A stretch of 64,000 nt of DNA. Origin: Ceratotherium simum simum. Taxonomy: Eukaryota; Chordata; Mammalia; Perissodactyla; Rhinocerotidae. Where the stretch lies: assembly GCF_000283155.1 (NCBI RefSeq), contig NW_004454281.1, positions 2,509,375 to 2,573,374 of the forward strand. Reading direction: 5' to 3'. A program made the position numbers and the translations under genes. Shown piece after piece: positions 23,970 to 35,074 of the stretch (positions are counted from its first letter, which is position 1; every line of letters starts with the position of its first letter). Below the pieces are notes generated by a model. The model ran no database searches. It saw only the letters and a list, made by a program, of their open reading frames with translations, and was not told the DNA's origin.

Positions 23970-24475
23970 GAGAGAAGCAGTTATTCTTGGGAGCTGGGGC
24001 CAGAGCCCAAGTGCCATTTGGGAAAGACCTAAGGCTTTTGGTTTGGTAGACCTTCACTGCCCACACCTAGGGCTGGACCTAACTGCACAAGACAGTCTCT
24101 CCACACTTCTGAAAGCCAAACTCCAGAGTCAAATGCTCTCCTGAACCCAAAGAACTCTTACTCAGCGTATGATATTGGGCACTTTACTTGACCACTGTCA
24201 GCCACAGCTTCCCAGCTGGCTATATGCACGTAGTCATCAGTCATGCCACACAAAGATGCCGTGGGGATCAAGGTTTCATAAGAACTTTGCATTCTGGGGC
24301 TGAATTGTTACTGTGTGCTGGGTCTGGAAAGACGCCTGCCTGTTCTAATCCCTTTTCCCAGTGGTCAGGTTACTAGTCCAGGCCAAGCCCCTGATAAATT
24401 TTATGATATATACATGAGTAAAATGTTTATAAAATGTCAACTGAGATTAGATTCAATTGGGGGATGGGGCACCTC
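23970..24475. other. Probable PRAME pseudogene intron
   Basis: No repeat or gene is recognised. By position it lies inside the presumed intron between the C-terminal and middle exons of the PRAME-like pseudogene. Confidence 0.4.
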
Positions 24476-24479
24476 AATT

Positions 24480-25290
24480 ACCTACCACATATTCCACCTG
24501 TGGTATAATGATATATATTTGTCCTTTGTCCCCAGTGCCTGGCACAGAGCTCCTAAAACCCTTCGAATTTCCTGAGTGATAGGAATGCCTTGTGTTATTC
24601 ATAACAAGCCCTTTATTACCACACCTGCGTTCACGCTAATGAGGGGACTCAGGGTGGGGCCCCTAGAGAGCTTCAGGACTGGAGCTGGTCACCAGAAAGA
24701 CCAACAAGCGATTAGAGCCCCCCACCCCCACCCCAACCACCACCTTCTGGGGAGGGACAGGAGGGGAGGGGGTGGTTGGCAATTGGTTTATAAAAACTCT
24801 TGAACAATGAGATTCAAAGAGTTTCTGGGTTAGTGAACACATCCCTGTGCTAGGAGGGTGGCGCACCTGGAGAGGGTGTGGAGACTCTGCACCCACCTCC
24901 ACCCCCACCCCATACCTTACCCTACGCATCTCTTCCACTTGGCTGTTCATGAGTTGTATTCTTTCTGATAAACCAGTAAACATAAGTAAAGCATTTTCCT
25001 GAGTTCTGTGAGCCATTCTAGCATATTATCAAACTTGAGAAGGGGGGCCATGGGAACCCCCAAATTTGTAGCCAAGTCAGACAGAGAAGTGTAGGTAGCC
25101 TGAGCACAAAATTTGTGACTAGCATCTGAAGTGGGGTAGTCTTGTGGGACTGACCCTTAAACCTGTGGAGTCTGATGCTAACTCTGGGTAGTTAGTGTCA
25201 GAATTGAATCCAACTGTTGGACACCCAGTTGGTGTCAGAGAATTACAGAAGTGGTGTCAGAAAATGTCACACACCACCTTTACAATCTGC
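24480..25290 (+). mobile_element. ERV solo LTR, family not named (copy 1 of 3)
   Basis: Blocks such as 'ataaaccagtaaacataagt', 'cctgagttctgtgagccatt', 'gggaacccccaaatttgtag' and 'gtcagaattgaatccaac' are shared with copies at 46330-47080 (plus) and 53985-54765 (minus). The layout, with a polyadenylation-type segment followed by a conserved 3' block, is that of an LTR. Edges are approximate. Confidence 0.65.
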
Positions 25291-25549
25291 CAACTAGAGG
25301 CACTCTGATCGTACAGAGATCTGTGTCCTTTAGAAGAACAGAGATCTCGTGTGACTTTTTCACGGTTACACCCTCAGGGCCTGACACCATGGCTGCCCAG
25401 ACACATCTTTATTCTCTTTAACCATTAGTAGACACCAGCTAGCTCAGAACCCCAGTCTTAGAATGAATCAGGAGGAATGTATAGATGGGAAATTCAATTT
25501 GTTCTGTGCTTTGATTTGGCTTAGGGGCACTAGTCAAGGGGTCTGTGGC

Positions 25550-25998
25550 TGTACTGGGTTGAAGAGTGTCCCATCAAAATTAATGTCCACCTAGAACCTG
25601 TGACTATGACCTTATTTGGAAATAAGGTCTTTGCAGATGTAATCAAGTTAAGACGAGGCCATATTGGATAGGGTGGGTCCTAAATACAACGACAGGTGTC
25701 CCTGAAAGAAGAAATACATTTAGACAGAGATACAGACACAGGAGAGAAGGCCAGGTGAAGGAGGAGGTAGAGACCAGAGTGATGCATCTACAAGCCAAGG
25801 AAAGCCAAGAATTGCCAGCACCCACCAGAAGCTGGAAGAGGCAAGGAAGGATTCTTCTCTAAGCTTGTGGAGGGAGCATGGCTCAGCCAACACCTGATTT
25901 CAGATTGCCAGCCTCTAGAGACATGAGAGAATCAACTTCCGTTGTTGTCAGCCCCCAGGTTTGTGGTGCTTTGTTACGGCAGCCCTAGGAGACTGACA
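25550..25998 (+). mobile_element. MLT1-type MaLR LTR
   Basis: It begins 'tgtactgggttgaagagtgt' and contains 'gaccttatttggaaataagg', 'tctttgcagatgtaatcaag', 'gcaaggaaggattcttctct' and 'tttgttacggcagccctagg', following the MLT1 consensus from end to end. It lies between exons of the PRAME-like pseudogene. Confidence 0.85.
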
Positions 25999-25999
25999 C

Positions 26000-26605
26000 G
26001 CTGGCCAGCTGGTGCCCAGAGGAACCTTCCCAGGCACCCACTGAGCGGCTTGTGCAGCTGGCCTGCGAGACAGCAGGACACGTGGAGCTGGGGAGGCGGC
26101 CCAGCCTACGGAACTGGGGGAAGATATTTTCAGGGAAATCTCTGGGGATGCAGCACAGTTTGTGGTCACCCAAGTCGCTCATCCGCTGCAGCTGGGTAAT
26201 GAACAGGATCTGGCGGTGGAAACCGCAGCACGTAGCTGCAAAACATCTGGAGGCATGCCAGCTCCATCGTCCCCAGGGTCTTCTGTGGTCTCCCAGGGTC
26301 ACCGTGGAGAACACGGCTCCATGGACGCGCGGTGACCCGTGGCTCCTCTCCACTCTTGGAAACAGGCAGGACAGAAGATCATTCACAGAGACCCTCACTC
26401 TGCCAGGTAGGATGAGATCGAGGTGTGTTTCCACTGGCTCCGGGACATGCGGAGGCTCCTGCCTCAACACATCTGCTGCTTGGGCTTGGCCCTGGCTCTA
26501 CCTTGACCAGGGTTTGAGAATAGAAAGAGGACGTGAAAAGCCCCCCGGAGCAGGCCTCCCAGCGGACCTCCTTCAAGTCATGAGTAAAGTCCACCCTCAG
26601 CTCCC
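26000..26605 (-). pseudogene. PRAME-family pseudogene, middle exon
   Basis: Downstream of a CTCTCTTCTCTGCAG-type acceptor near 26605, the minus strand encodes KWELRVDFTHDLKEV in one frame. A second frame gives VETHLDLILPGRVRVSVNDL then LLSCLFPRVERSHGS, and then FHRQILFITQLQRMSDLGD. The order resembles the central part of PRAME (the 'VDLxLKEG...LLxxLxxRVxRRxG' region). At least two frameshifts are needed, so the exon is dead. Its left end abuts the MLT1 LTR at 25998. Confidence 0.65.
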
Positions 26606-26999
26606 ACTTCCTGCAGAGAAGAGAGGCCGGGCTGAGATGCCAGCACACGGCCAGCAGCAGTGGGCCCCGGGAACAAGCAGGCCTTGAGGACCCTGTTCAG
26701 CCACCCTGCCCCATCCCATCTACCAGCCTGCATGGTGCTGCTCTGCCATGAGGTTCTTCCCTCCGATCCCCTCTGTCACTGTCTCCATACAGCCCTTGGG
26801 CACCACTCACAGGAGCTTCAAAACAACTCTGAGCATCCTAGCTACACAAGCAGATCCGACCTGCACTTGACACTTGCCCCCAGAAGGGGCTCCGAGCAAA
26901 GACTCTGGCCTCCTGACAGTCCCGGTTTGTGCACACATCCTTCGGTGCTCCACTCCCGGTGACTCTCCCACCGACTCTGCCCCAATTGCATCCAGTCCC

Positions 27000-27245
27000 T
27001 GCTGTCACCTGTGGCAAGCAGCATCAGCAGGAACAGTCTCCAGTGTGTCCAGCATGGCTTCCGAGCCATCTTTACTTAGCGACAGGTCCTGTACTGGGCC
27101 CAGACAGAGACAGGGGAAGGGCCAGGCTTGCACCATAGCCATCATGGTCTTTTCGAGGCCCCCAGTGAAGGCCCCTGGGAGCTCTCCCAGGGCTGGAATG
27201 GCTGAGTCCACATCACTCGGCAGTCTCTGTGCTGAGATCCAAGAG
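27000..27245 (-). pseudogene. PRAME-family pseudogene, N-terminal exon
   Basis: The minus strand encodes RLPSDVDSAIPALGELPGAF, then GLEKTMMAMVQAWPFPCLCL, then LSKDGSEAMLDTLETV. This matches the PRAME N-terminal signature, in which 'AIxALExLPRELFPPLF' is followed by 'LKAMVxAWPFxCLPLG' and 'LEAVLDG'. The frame stops just after ADAACHR, where CCACAGGTGACA could be a splice donor. Immediately upstream the first PRAME residues are not clear. It shares strand and spacing with the exons at 26.0-26.6 and 23.4-24.0 kb, so I read all three as one unprocessed pseudogene. Confidence 0.78.
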
Positions 27246-27249
27246 ACTG

Positions 27250-29228
27250 AGTGGGACCCTTCTGGCCATCTCCACTGACCTGGGCGAGGTGAAGGGGAAC
27301 CCTGAGAGGATCTTCACAGTGCCCAGCCTCTCTCCCAGGTCAGGTGAGGGCAACCCAGGCCTCACCCCAAAGAGAGAGCCAACACCCTCAGCAAGTACTC
27401 ATACTTCCCCTGTGTTCATTGAGCAGAGATCCACAGCTCTTTCTCCACTCGTGAGAGCCCCAGTGTTCTAGTCCAGGCACCAGGAGGCTGGCAAGAAAAT
27501 GGGCATCTCGGCATTTTAGCTCTGTTCCGTAACGGATCTCAAAGGGATGAATTGCTCCACTTCTCTCCCCCAGGATTCACATTAGCACATACACAATTTC
27601 AGGAGCTGGAGAGTAGGGCGGAGTGGTTAGCTCTTGTTTGGACCACAGGAAGCTCAGCTCTCAGCCTTTAGGGGGTGGGGAAGCCGCCGGGAGTGAAACC
27701 TCAGAAACCCCGGGAGCACTGGGGATGAGAAGGGCCAGCTGTCTGGAGGGAGGTGACACAGGAGGCTGAGAGAGGCATCCTCCAGCCCCATCAGGGGACA
27801 GGAGCCGCAGCTGCAGAGGGGAACCCCTCAGGAATCTGGGCAGGCGGCCTGGGCACTGTGTCGGGCTACTGGAAGCGAGAGGCTGGAAGGAAAATGGACT
27901 GACTGGAAAGCCGATACACTGAAGGGTGAGTCCCGGGCTCCCTTCGTAGTCAGGCTCCCAGCAGGCTGGCAGCTAGGCTTCTAAGCCTCAGGGAGGAGAC
28001 TGGAGGGCTGTTCCTGGTAAAAGAGTAGAAGCCTAAAGGTACTTTCACATGCAGGATTCCTTGTACCGGCCGGGCGCCCAGCCCACACTCCTACAGTGCT
28101 GCCCACGGCTGACGAGCACTGTCCGGGTGCCAGAGCACGCGGACACCTCCCAGTGTCTCAGTCTTAAGAACACACAGCTGAAGATCACACTTTGTAGCAA
28201 GGCTTCAGCAAGAAGGAAGCCAAAACTGTTAACCAAGTTTGAGGGTTGAATACCTTTTTAAATAAAACAAATGGAATCAATTATTACAGTTTTAAAAGAA
28301 AGACTACATAGTCGTAACATGCCACGTGGCAAGCTGTGAATATTCACAGGGAAATAATAGTGTATATATTGAATATTGATTTAATGAAAGAATTGATATA
28401 CCTGTTGGCAAGAGGGAGTGGAAATGTGTGTGTGTGAGTGGAAAGTAAGGTGGGTAATCCTCTACTCCAGAGCAGGAAATTAAGATGAGAGAACCTGGAA
28501 ACAGAATTCAGAGAATGCAATACGGGCAGGTTAGAGAGGGAAGCGGAAGTGAGTACAAGAGAAACAACCAGCAGAGTCGAAAGAGGCTGTACCACTCGGA
28601 GCAGGAATCAGAAGAGGAGCGGAGAATGGTTATTTTCATTACCATCCTATCCTATAATACTACTTGGCTTTTAAGATAAAATAAAACATAAATTCAAAAG
28701 AAAAAATAACCATTGGCAGACTTCAGGTAAAGATGGCTCCCTGCTGCAAACACATGACAATGACAGAGGCAGTGACAAGAGCTCACGGTGGGATACAGAC
28801 AGGCTCAAGAACAAAGTGCCATCTGACTGGACAAACAACCAGACAGAAACAAACGCAGAGCCCTGAGGAGGGCTGCGCCATCAACCTCCGCTCCCAGGCT
28901 GGAGCGTGGCTCCTGTGGGACACCAGGGGCTGGGAGCCCAGGGCAGGGGTACACATCTCCCACCCTCAAAGGATAATTGAAAACTGCTGATCGACAGCCA
29001 GCAAGGGACTGACAAGGATAGAGACCATTATTTGGTAGTAAGCTTGTAGCAAGCCAAGTGTAGTGAACTTATTCTTGCATTTTTATTCTAGCAGCCCGTC
29101 ATCTGTACTGGAAACTGTGGTTTCTTCTTCCTGTCCATTGTCCATTCCTGTCCACATTCCCTGTCTCATCACAGCCACAGGTTTGGAGCCTTGGTCTCCA
29201 CTCCAGGGCAGGCCCTGCTCATCCAGGC
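27250..29228. other. Unassigned stretch upstream of PRAME pseudogene
   Basis: Mixed composition; 27.3-28.2 kb is GC-rich and 28.25-28.7 kb AT-rich. Short open frames at 28485-28679 and 28733-28990 show no known domain. No gene is supported. Confidence 0.4.
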
Positions 29229-29376
29229 CAGTGGTTCTCAAACTTGAGCGATATCAGAATCACCTGGAGGGCTTGTTACAACACAGCTGGCTGGGCTCCT
29301 CCTCGAAACCAGAGACTCTGCATTTCCAACAAGTTCCCAAGTGCTGCTGGTCCAGAGACCACTTTGAGAACCACTG
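29229..29376 (+). mobile_element. MER5A-type hAT-Charlie element
   Basis: It starts CAGTGGTTCTCAAACTTG and ends CACTTTGAGAACCACTG, giving matching terminal inverted repeats. The interior 'cagaatcacctggagggctt' fits MER5A. Confidence 0.9.
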
Positions 29377-29409
29377 GTCTAGGCCAACCACAGTAACTTA
29401 CCCTCACAA

Positions 29410-29911
29410 CAGACGCAGGAAAACAGACCAAACATTAACAAACACTAACCACATGAAAAGCTGGTTTTAGCAATATTAACATCTGGCAAAGAAATATTTG
29501 AGACAAAAAAACATTAATAGAGATGAAGATGTTCATGGCTTATTAATAACAAATGAACCACCCACTATCTCAAAATGTACACAAAAAATTCCAGGTGGAT
29601 AAAAGATATAACTGTGAAAAGCAAAACCTGAAATGCTTGAAAAAGTATAGGAGAACATCTTTATAGCACAAGTAGAGAAGGATATTTTAATCAAGAAATA
29701 AACCACAAAAAAATGACTGATAAATTAAGCCTGTACAAAAAATTAAAATTTTTTTCAACAGAAGACATAAAAAACAGAGCACATAGAGAAGCCAAAGGCT
29801 AGGAAATGATGTTTTCAACACTTATAATTGACCAAGACATAGTAGCAAAAATAAAGGGTATGAATAGGCAATTCACATCAGAGAAAATCATTATGGACTC
29901 ATTTTTCAACT
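29410..29911 (+). mobile_element. L1-like fragment
   Basis: A-rich plus-strand sequence with 'agaaatatttgagacaaaa', 'ccaggtggataaaagatata' and 'aggcaattcacatcagagaa' looks like a diverged L1 ORF2 end. Subfamily and edges are uncertain. Confidence 0.6.
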
Positions 29912-29923
29912 AGAATTTAATTT

Positions 29924-30142
29924 AATTTTATTTATTTTTTTTAATAATTTTATTTATTTATTTTTCCCCCCAAAGCCCCAGTAGATAGTTGTATGTCATA
30001 GCTGCACATCCTTCTAGTTGCTGTATGTGGGACGCGGCCTCAGCATGGCCGGAGAAGTGGTGCCTCAGTGCGCGCCCGGGATCCGAACCCGGGCCGCCAG
30101 CAGCAGAGCGCGCACTTAACCACTAAGCCACGGGGCCGGCCC
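29924..30142 (-). mobile_element. ERE SINE
   Basis: The reverse complement of an ERE ends CACGGGGCCGGCCC on the plus strand. The target-site duplication AGAATTTAATTT is seen at 29912-29923 and 30143-30154. It belongs to the 'AGCAACTAGAAGGATGTG' subfamily. Confidence 0.95.
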
Positions 30143-30154
30143 AGAATTTAATTT

Positions 30155-30723
30155 TAGAATCAAAGCAATCAAGCAGATTGCAAATGTCTACTCCCACTGT
30201 TCAAGGAACTCCCTTCCCAATTTGACTGGATCTATCTCATTTCTTAAGTACCTGATTGAATCACTCCTGTTCCTCATATTTTTCTTTGGCAAAAATTCTA
30301 CTTATTTGCTAGCCCACTACCACCACTACATGTTATGCTGCTCTGAGAATTCTGACCAATGATATGAAACAAATATGCATCATTCAGAAAGAGATACATT
30401 AAAAACAATTAGAAAAGATATAATTATGTACCTAGAAATCATAAACAATGAAAATGATTACAATGAGCTAATTGATGTGACTAATTAATGATGCGGTTGC
30501 TTTGGGGTGTGTAGTATTGTCAAAGATAAAACCAGACATGAGTTAAAGCGGTAGGGACAGATTTTTACCAGTAATATACCACTGCAAAAGGGAAAACAGC
30601 ACAGCGTGAACTGAACACAACTTGGATTCCTACAGAGGTGACTGGGCGTTGTGAAGGGAGAATGACGGAATGAGAGGGTGGAGGCAGGGGCTGCTCAGTA
30701 AACTCAGGGAAATGAAAAATTAC
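30155..30723. other. Unassigned AT-rich stretch
   Basis: No repeat family, open frame or regulatory motif is recognised here. Confidence 0.4.
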
Positions 30724-30733
30724 AAAATGCAAA

Positions 30734-31031
30734 GGGCTGGCCCAGTGGCTTAGCGGTTAAGTGCGCGCACTCGGCTACTGGCGGCCCGGGTTCAGATCCC
30801 GGGTGCGCACCGACGCACCACTTCTCTGGCCATGCTGAGGCCGTGTCCCACATGCAGCAACTAGAAGGATGTGCAACTATGACATACAACTATCTACTGG
30901 GGCTTTGGGGAGAAAGAGGAGGAGGATCAGCAATGGATGTTAGCTCCGAGCCAGTCTTCTTCAGCAAAAAAAAGAGGAGGATGAGCACAGATGTTAGCTC
31001 AGAGCTGATCTCCCCCCCACACACACACACA
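30734..31031 (+). mobile_element. ERE SINE with composite 3' half
   Basis: It begins GGGCTGGCCCAGTGGCTTAG, follows the 'agcaactagaaggatgtgca' subfamily through its first half, then continues with the 'gcaatggatgttagctc...cagtcttcttcagc' block found in the other ERE subfamily. The 8-bp duplication AAAATGCA is at 30724-30731 and 31032-31039, so the whole 298 bp inserted as one unit. Confidence 0.88.
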
Positions 31032-31039
31032 AAAATGCA

Positions 31040-31779
31040 GGAAGCGTGAGTTGGTCTGTGTGAAACCCATCTCAGTTTGCTAACCAGCGCTCACGGAAGC
31101 TGGGTCGCCACTCTCCCACAGAGGCTGGGAGGCAGGGGCACTGTCCTCAGGTACTGGCTGGAACAAACAGTAAATTCCTTAGGCAGCTTCGAGTTTTCTC
31201 AGGCAGGCGTGTTAGGGGGGCTAGGGTCATTCTAGGGATGCGGCCTTGAACTGTTAGAAACTACGTTAGTGTTTGTTCAAGTCTTTATAGGCCAAGGTTG
31301 AGGCCTAATCAAGAAGAGGGCTCAGAGGATCCTGGCTAGGCTCTGGTCTAGAAGAGTCTTTGTCAGTATATACCAGCAATAGCCTATTACTAAATAATGA
31401 CAGAAAAAATAACATGTACAATATACACCAGTCTATTTCATCATGTGCCATACACTATTCCTAATCATGAACTTAATGATAAATGAGTAGCAGCTACTAG
31501 AAGAATAAAGTTTTCACCATTAAAATAAAAGAAAGCCATGTCATGATGTCGGATGGTAAGAGTTGGGGGAAAATACACACACATACATATAGCTTCACTA
31601 ATGAGGTTTCTTTTGTTAACCAAACTAAAAATTCCAACTTTAGAGGAAAGAGCGAATTATAGGTTAGAAGGTGCTATAAGAGTAACTAGGATATATTCAT
31701 TTTACCAGCTATTTAAAGTAATAAAGCGAATGAGAGAATGAAACAAAGGGACCCTGATTTAACGAGACAAGCAGAACCC
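31040..31779. other. Unassigned stretch left of the CpG segment
   Basis: No recognised repeat or gene. The open frame 31553-31741 on the plus strand has no known domain. Confidence 0.4.
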
Positions 31780-32230
31780 ACCGAGGGGATTCCCGCAGGA
31801 GTGCACCGGAGTTCTTTCTGATCCCCTAGGTCTCAGCTCTCGGCTCTGGGGACTGACGCCCAGCCGCCAGCCTCCAGACCCGAAAGACGCAACCACAACC
31901 GCCGACCCGCGCTTAAAATGCGAGCAGAGGCCTTGGATTGGTCGCGTTGATCAGGTCGCGTTGATTTTAGACCAATCAGCTCCGGGCTTGGGCGGGGCCA
32001 ACGTAGGGGCTGATGGGCGTGGCCTAGGCCGGGGCGGCGTGCGGCCGGTACGGCAGCCTGAGAAGGACATGAAGCGAGCCTCCTGGAGCGCGGTTAGTCA
32101 GGTGGAGCAAGGTTCTGAGGAGGCGGAAGAAGGTGTCTGGTCTGGGTTGTGACCTGCGCCGGAGAAAGACCCTTCCAAAGAGCAGACAGGCCGACCGCTG
32201 CCCATCTGGAGATGACCCGACAGCGTATGC
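31780..32230. promoter_or_regulatory. Orphan CpG-island-like promoter
   Basis: Roughly two dozen CpG dinucleotides fall in about 210 bp (31890-32100), in a window where CpG is otherwise rare. Promoter elements cluster: ATTGG (inverted CCAAT box) at 31937-31941, CCAATCA at 31972-31978, GGGCGGGG (Sp-type GC box) at 31990-31997 and GGGCGTGG at 32015-32022. A 12-bp unit, GGTCGCGTTGAT, occurs twice 14 bp apart at 31940-31951 and 31954-31965. There is no TATA box. The facing CCAAT boxes would suit a bidirectional promoter. No adjacent coding exon is recognised; the short plus-strand frame starting ATGAAGCGAGCC at 32069 is only about 28 codons from that ATG. It could be the old promoter of the minus-strand PRAME pseudogene 4.5 kb away or of an unseen lncRNA. 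Confidence 0.6.
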
Positions 32231-32734
32231 TCATACGTCCGTCCCTTCCCTTCCATTCTATTACACGCTCCCTGCGCTAGTTTTTCCCATAATACTTATC
32301 ACCTTTTAATCTAATATGTATATATAGTTGGGTAGGGTTTTTTGGTTGGTTGGTTGGTTGGTTGTTTTGCTGGCTAGTTGTCTCCTGCTGCTAGAAAACT
32401 CCAGGATGGCAGGGGTCTGATCTGTGCTGTTTTCTGACTTATCCTAAGTGCCCGGAACAGACCTGGCCCCCAAGTGGTTGTTCAGGAGATGAATGTCTCA
32501 GGAAGGAATCAACTCGTTTTCCAGGCCACACTCGCCCCCTTGGGTTCCTACAACCTCACCACCTTTTTGCATTGTATTTTGTTTGCTTGTTTGTTTTTTT
32601 CCTGGATGCTCTGCCCCAGAAATACCCCACACAGTCCCTTTTCTTATTTAATTTACATCTCTGCTTATATGTCCTCTTATGACAGAGGTGCTACAGAAAG
32701 GCCTTATTTTTCTTCGCCCTGTGCGCTTTCTCTT
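32231..32734. other. Unassigned stretch with a short TTGG repeat
   Basis: A (TTGG)n simple repeat lies at 32342-32364. The rest is T-rich without recognised genes; 'gtgcccggaacagacctggc' near 32450 resembles an L2/MIR-type end but is too short to call. Confidence 0.4.
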
Positions 32735-33230
32735 GTCAATGCACTCCAGGCAAAGACCACCAGGAAGACACTTATAGGAACGAGTTGGGTTTATTTCTCC
32801 GGAGAACGCACGCCATGAGGGAACCGTGGGGGTGTCTCAGAAAGAAGGTGTTGGAAAGAACCTATTATAAGATGTGGGCTTTGGTTGGATGATTTAGAGA
32901 AGGGTCTAAGGAAGCAGGATTCCTTCTAGATAGGATGCTGTCAAAAAGAGGGGGCAATTCTATGATTGGGTATGTTTAAAATCTCATCTATGGGGAGGGG
33001 AGACTAGAACAAGGATACAGTTGTAATTGGTAAAGAAATAACAGTCACTCATTTTGGCCAAGAGAGGGGATGTTTGGTATTTTCGGGGAGGCACGGAACA
33101 TTGATTTTTGTCTGTACTTAGACAAAATTATGAACCTGACTTATTTTGTCTCATTTCATCATGGTCTCAGAGGGACCTTGTCTGAGGTTGGTGCTCCCCG
33201 AGATGGTTTCTGTCCAGTGGGAGAGTGACA
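32735..33230 (-). mobile_element. ERV LTR-like fragment (shared with window end)
   Basis: The left end 'tgtcaatgcactccaggc' then 'aaagaccaccagga' and 'gttgggttta' recurs at 63900-63960. On the minus strand AATAAA lies 40-50 bp inside this edge, as expected of an LTR polyadenylation site. The right edge is not defined. Confidence 0.5.
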
Positions 33231-33394
33231 TGGCTGGCAGGAGGGCCAGGTCAGCCTCCAGATGACAGACAGCTGCTCTTTTCTTTCTCGCTCTTAGACA
33301 TATGGCATCCTCTCTTCCAGGTTGAGAAGTCAGGCCAACTGGCTCTTTTCCTCTTGCAGGTTAGTGTCATCTGTCAGTAGATGGGGTTGTGGCA

Positions 33395-33592
33395 TTGGAG
33401 GTCCCACTGCTATGTGTCCTTGGCCAGATGACTTAATTCCTTCAGGTTTACATTTCTTCGTCTTTAAACTGAGACTAAGAAGAGAATCCATCTCTGAAGG
33501 CTATTGGTGATATTTCAGTCAGGTAATGTGTGTATCATGCTTAGCAGAACACGACACACAGCTATTAAACTGTTAGCTGCTACCAGTCCTAT
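33395..33592 (-). mobile_element. MIR SINE
   Basis: 'ccttggccagatgacttaat', 'ttcttcgtctttaaactgag' and 'tcatgcttagcagaacacga' read as the reverse-oriented MIR consensus. Confidence 0.65.
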
Positions 33593-33599
33593 TATAATC

Positions 33600-34230
33600 A
33601 CTTTGGTTGTAACTGACCTGAATTGAGGGTCAAGAGGCTCTTCCCAGTTTCTGTCTTGAACTTATTGTGTTCTCTTCAAGTCACCTTCAACTTTAAACCA
33701 CACTATGCTTAGACTGTGCTTTAGTCAAAAGGAATAATAATGCTTGTCAGTACTGTTTATTAGAGATGTTTTAAGGACAAAATAAAACTTTAAGAGCCCA
33801 GCATTGGGCTTTAAATGAGCGATGGAGGAGAAAAGTGCTGGGGTATATCCCACAAAATGCTTTGCACCTGTGGGAAGAGGTCGTGGAGAGCCTCTTCTCC
33901 CCGTTCAGACTCAGAGGAAAGGACATTATCAAGCTTAATAATGTCAGACATTTCGCAGAGAACCCAGGAGAGAAGACAGTTCTGAGAGGCCAGGTTAATG
34001 GCCCACCATGTTGGGGGAGCGAGGCAGGGTAGGAAGGCAGGCTGCCGGCTTGCAGGATGGAGCACTTGGGCTTGGGGAAGTGCAGAACAGCAGAGGCTTT
34101 CCAAAAGCAAGGATCTAGAGCATCGTTTGTGGACTCCTGTGTCCTCTTAAAGAATTTTGAAAACAGCTCTCTCACACTTTTTGTATTACAAAGAATGTTC
34201 TGGCATCTTGTATATTTTATATGCTCCTTA
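33600..34230. other. Unassigned stretch
   Basis: No repeat family is recognised. Overlapping frames on both strands (for example 33771-34175 minus, 134 codons) lack known domains and shadow each other. Confidence 0.4.
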
Positions 34231-34234
34231 AGTA

Positions 34235-34372
34235 CTTTTTAAATTTTATTGAGGCAAGTTGCCATACAACAAAGTGAACATATTTGAAGTGTGCAATTTA
34301 ATAAATTGTGACACGTGTATACATCTATGAATTCAACACCGCCATCATGATAACGAACAAGTCCATCCTCCC
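34235..34372 (-). mobile_element. L1 3' UTR fragment
   Basis: 'aaattttattgaggcaagtt', 'gtgtgcaatttaataaattg' and 'tgataacgaacaagtccatc' match an old L1 3' UTR in reverse. Confidence 0.65.
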
Positions 34373-34584
34373 CACCCCCCCATGGAGCTTTTTCTTGTAA
34401 GGACAAGAGTGATGCTCTTTCCCACTTTCTGCATCTTAAGTGGGAATCTGAACATCTCCCGTTAAAGTAGTTTTGTGGCGTCCATGAGAATGTCCCTGCA
34501 GACCTACTGTGGGGAGTGTAATTGACCGCGGGACCCAGCTGCTGCCCTTTGAGACTCGTCACTGCATTTGCACCGGCCACGCTG

Positions 34585-35074
34585 CCCACAGGGTGCCCAG
34601 ATGTTTAGTCAAACATCATCCTGGGTGTGTCTTGTGTGGGTATTTCTGGGTGAGATTAACACTGGCTATCAGTAGACCGAGTAAAGGAGCCTGCCCTCCC
34701 TAATGTGCGTGGGCCTCATCCAGCAAGGCGAAGGCCTGAATAGAACAAGAAGGCTGAGTAGGGAAACTCCTTCTGCCTGGCTGCCTTTGAGCTGTTTTCT
34801 CCTGTCTTTGGACTCAAATTGAAACACAGGCTATTCTTGGGTCTCGCGCCTGCTGGCCTCAGACTGGAGCTACACCACCAGCCCTCCTGGAACGCCCACT
34901 TGTCGACGGCAGATCTAGGAACCTGTCAGCCTTCGGAATCGCGTGAGCCACCCTGACAATACATTTATATGTAAATATGTATATTTTTATATACAAATAA
35001 AAACTATATATATATATACGTGCATACACACATCCTATTTGTTCTGTTTCTCTGGAAACCCCTGATTAATACAC
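34585..35074 (-). mobile_element. ERVL-type LTR (MLT2-like), copy 2
   Basis: From 'gggtgcccagatgtttagtc' to 'cccctgattaatacaca' it parallels the LTR at 6005-6507 in the same orientation, with an AT-rich microsatellite-like expansion at 34960-35030. The outer end is less complete. Confidence 0.68.

Noticed and set aside
32069..32152. Short frame starting ATGAAGCGAGCC downstream of the CpG segment
   Set aside because: Only about 28 codons, with no homology recognised and no clear splice donor; it could be a 5' exon but nothing in the sequence proves it.
33771..34175. 134-codon minus-strand frame
   Set aside because: No domain or splice context, and it overlaps open frames on the other strand of similar length.
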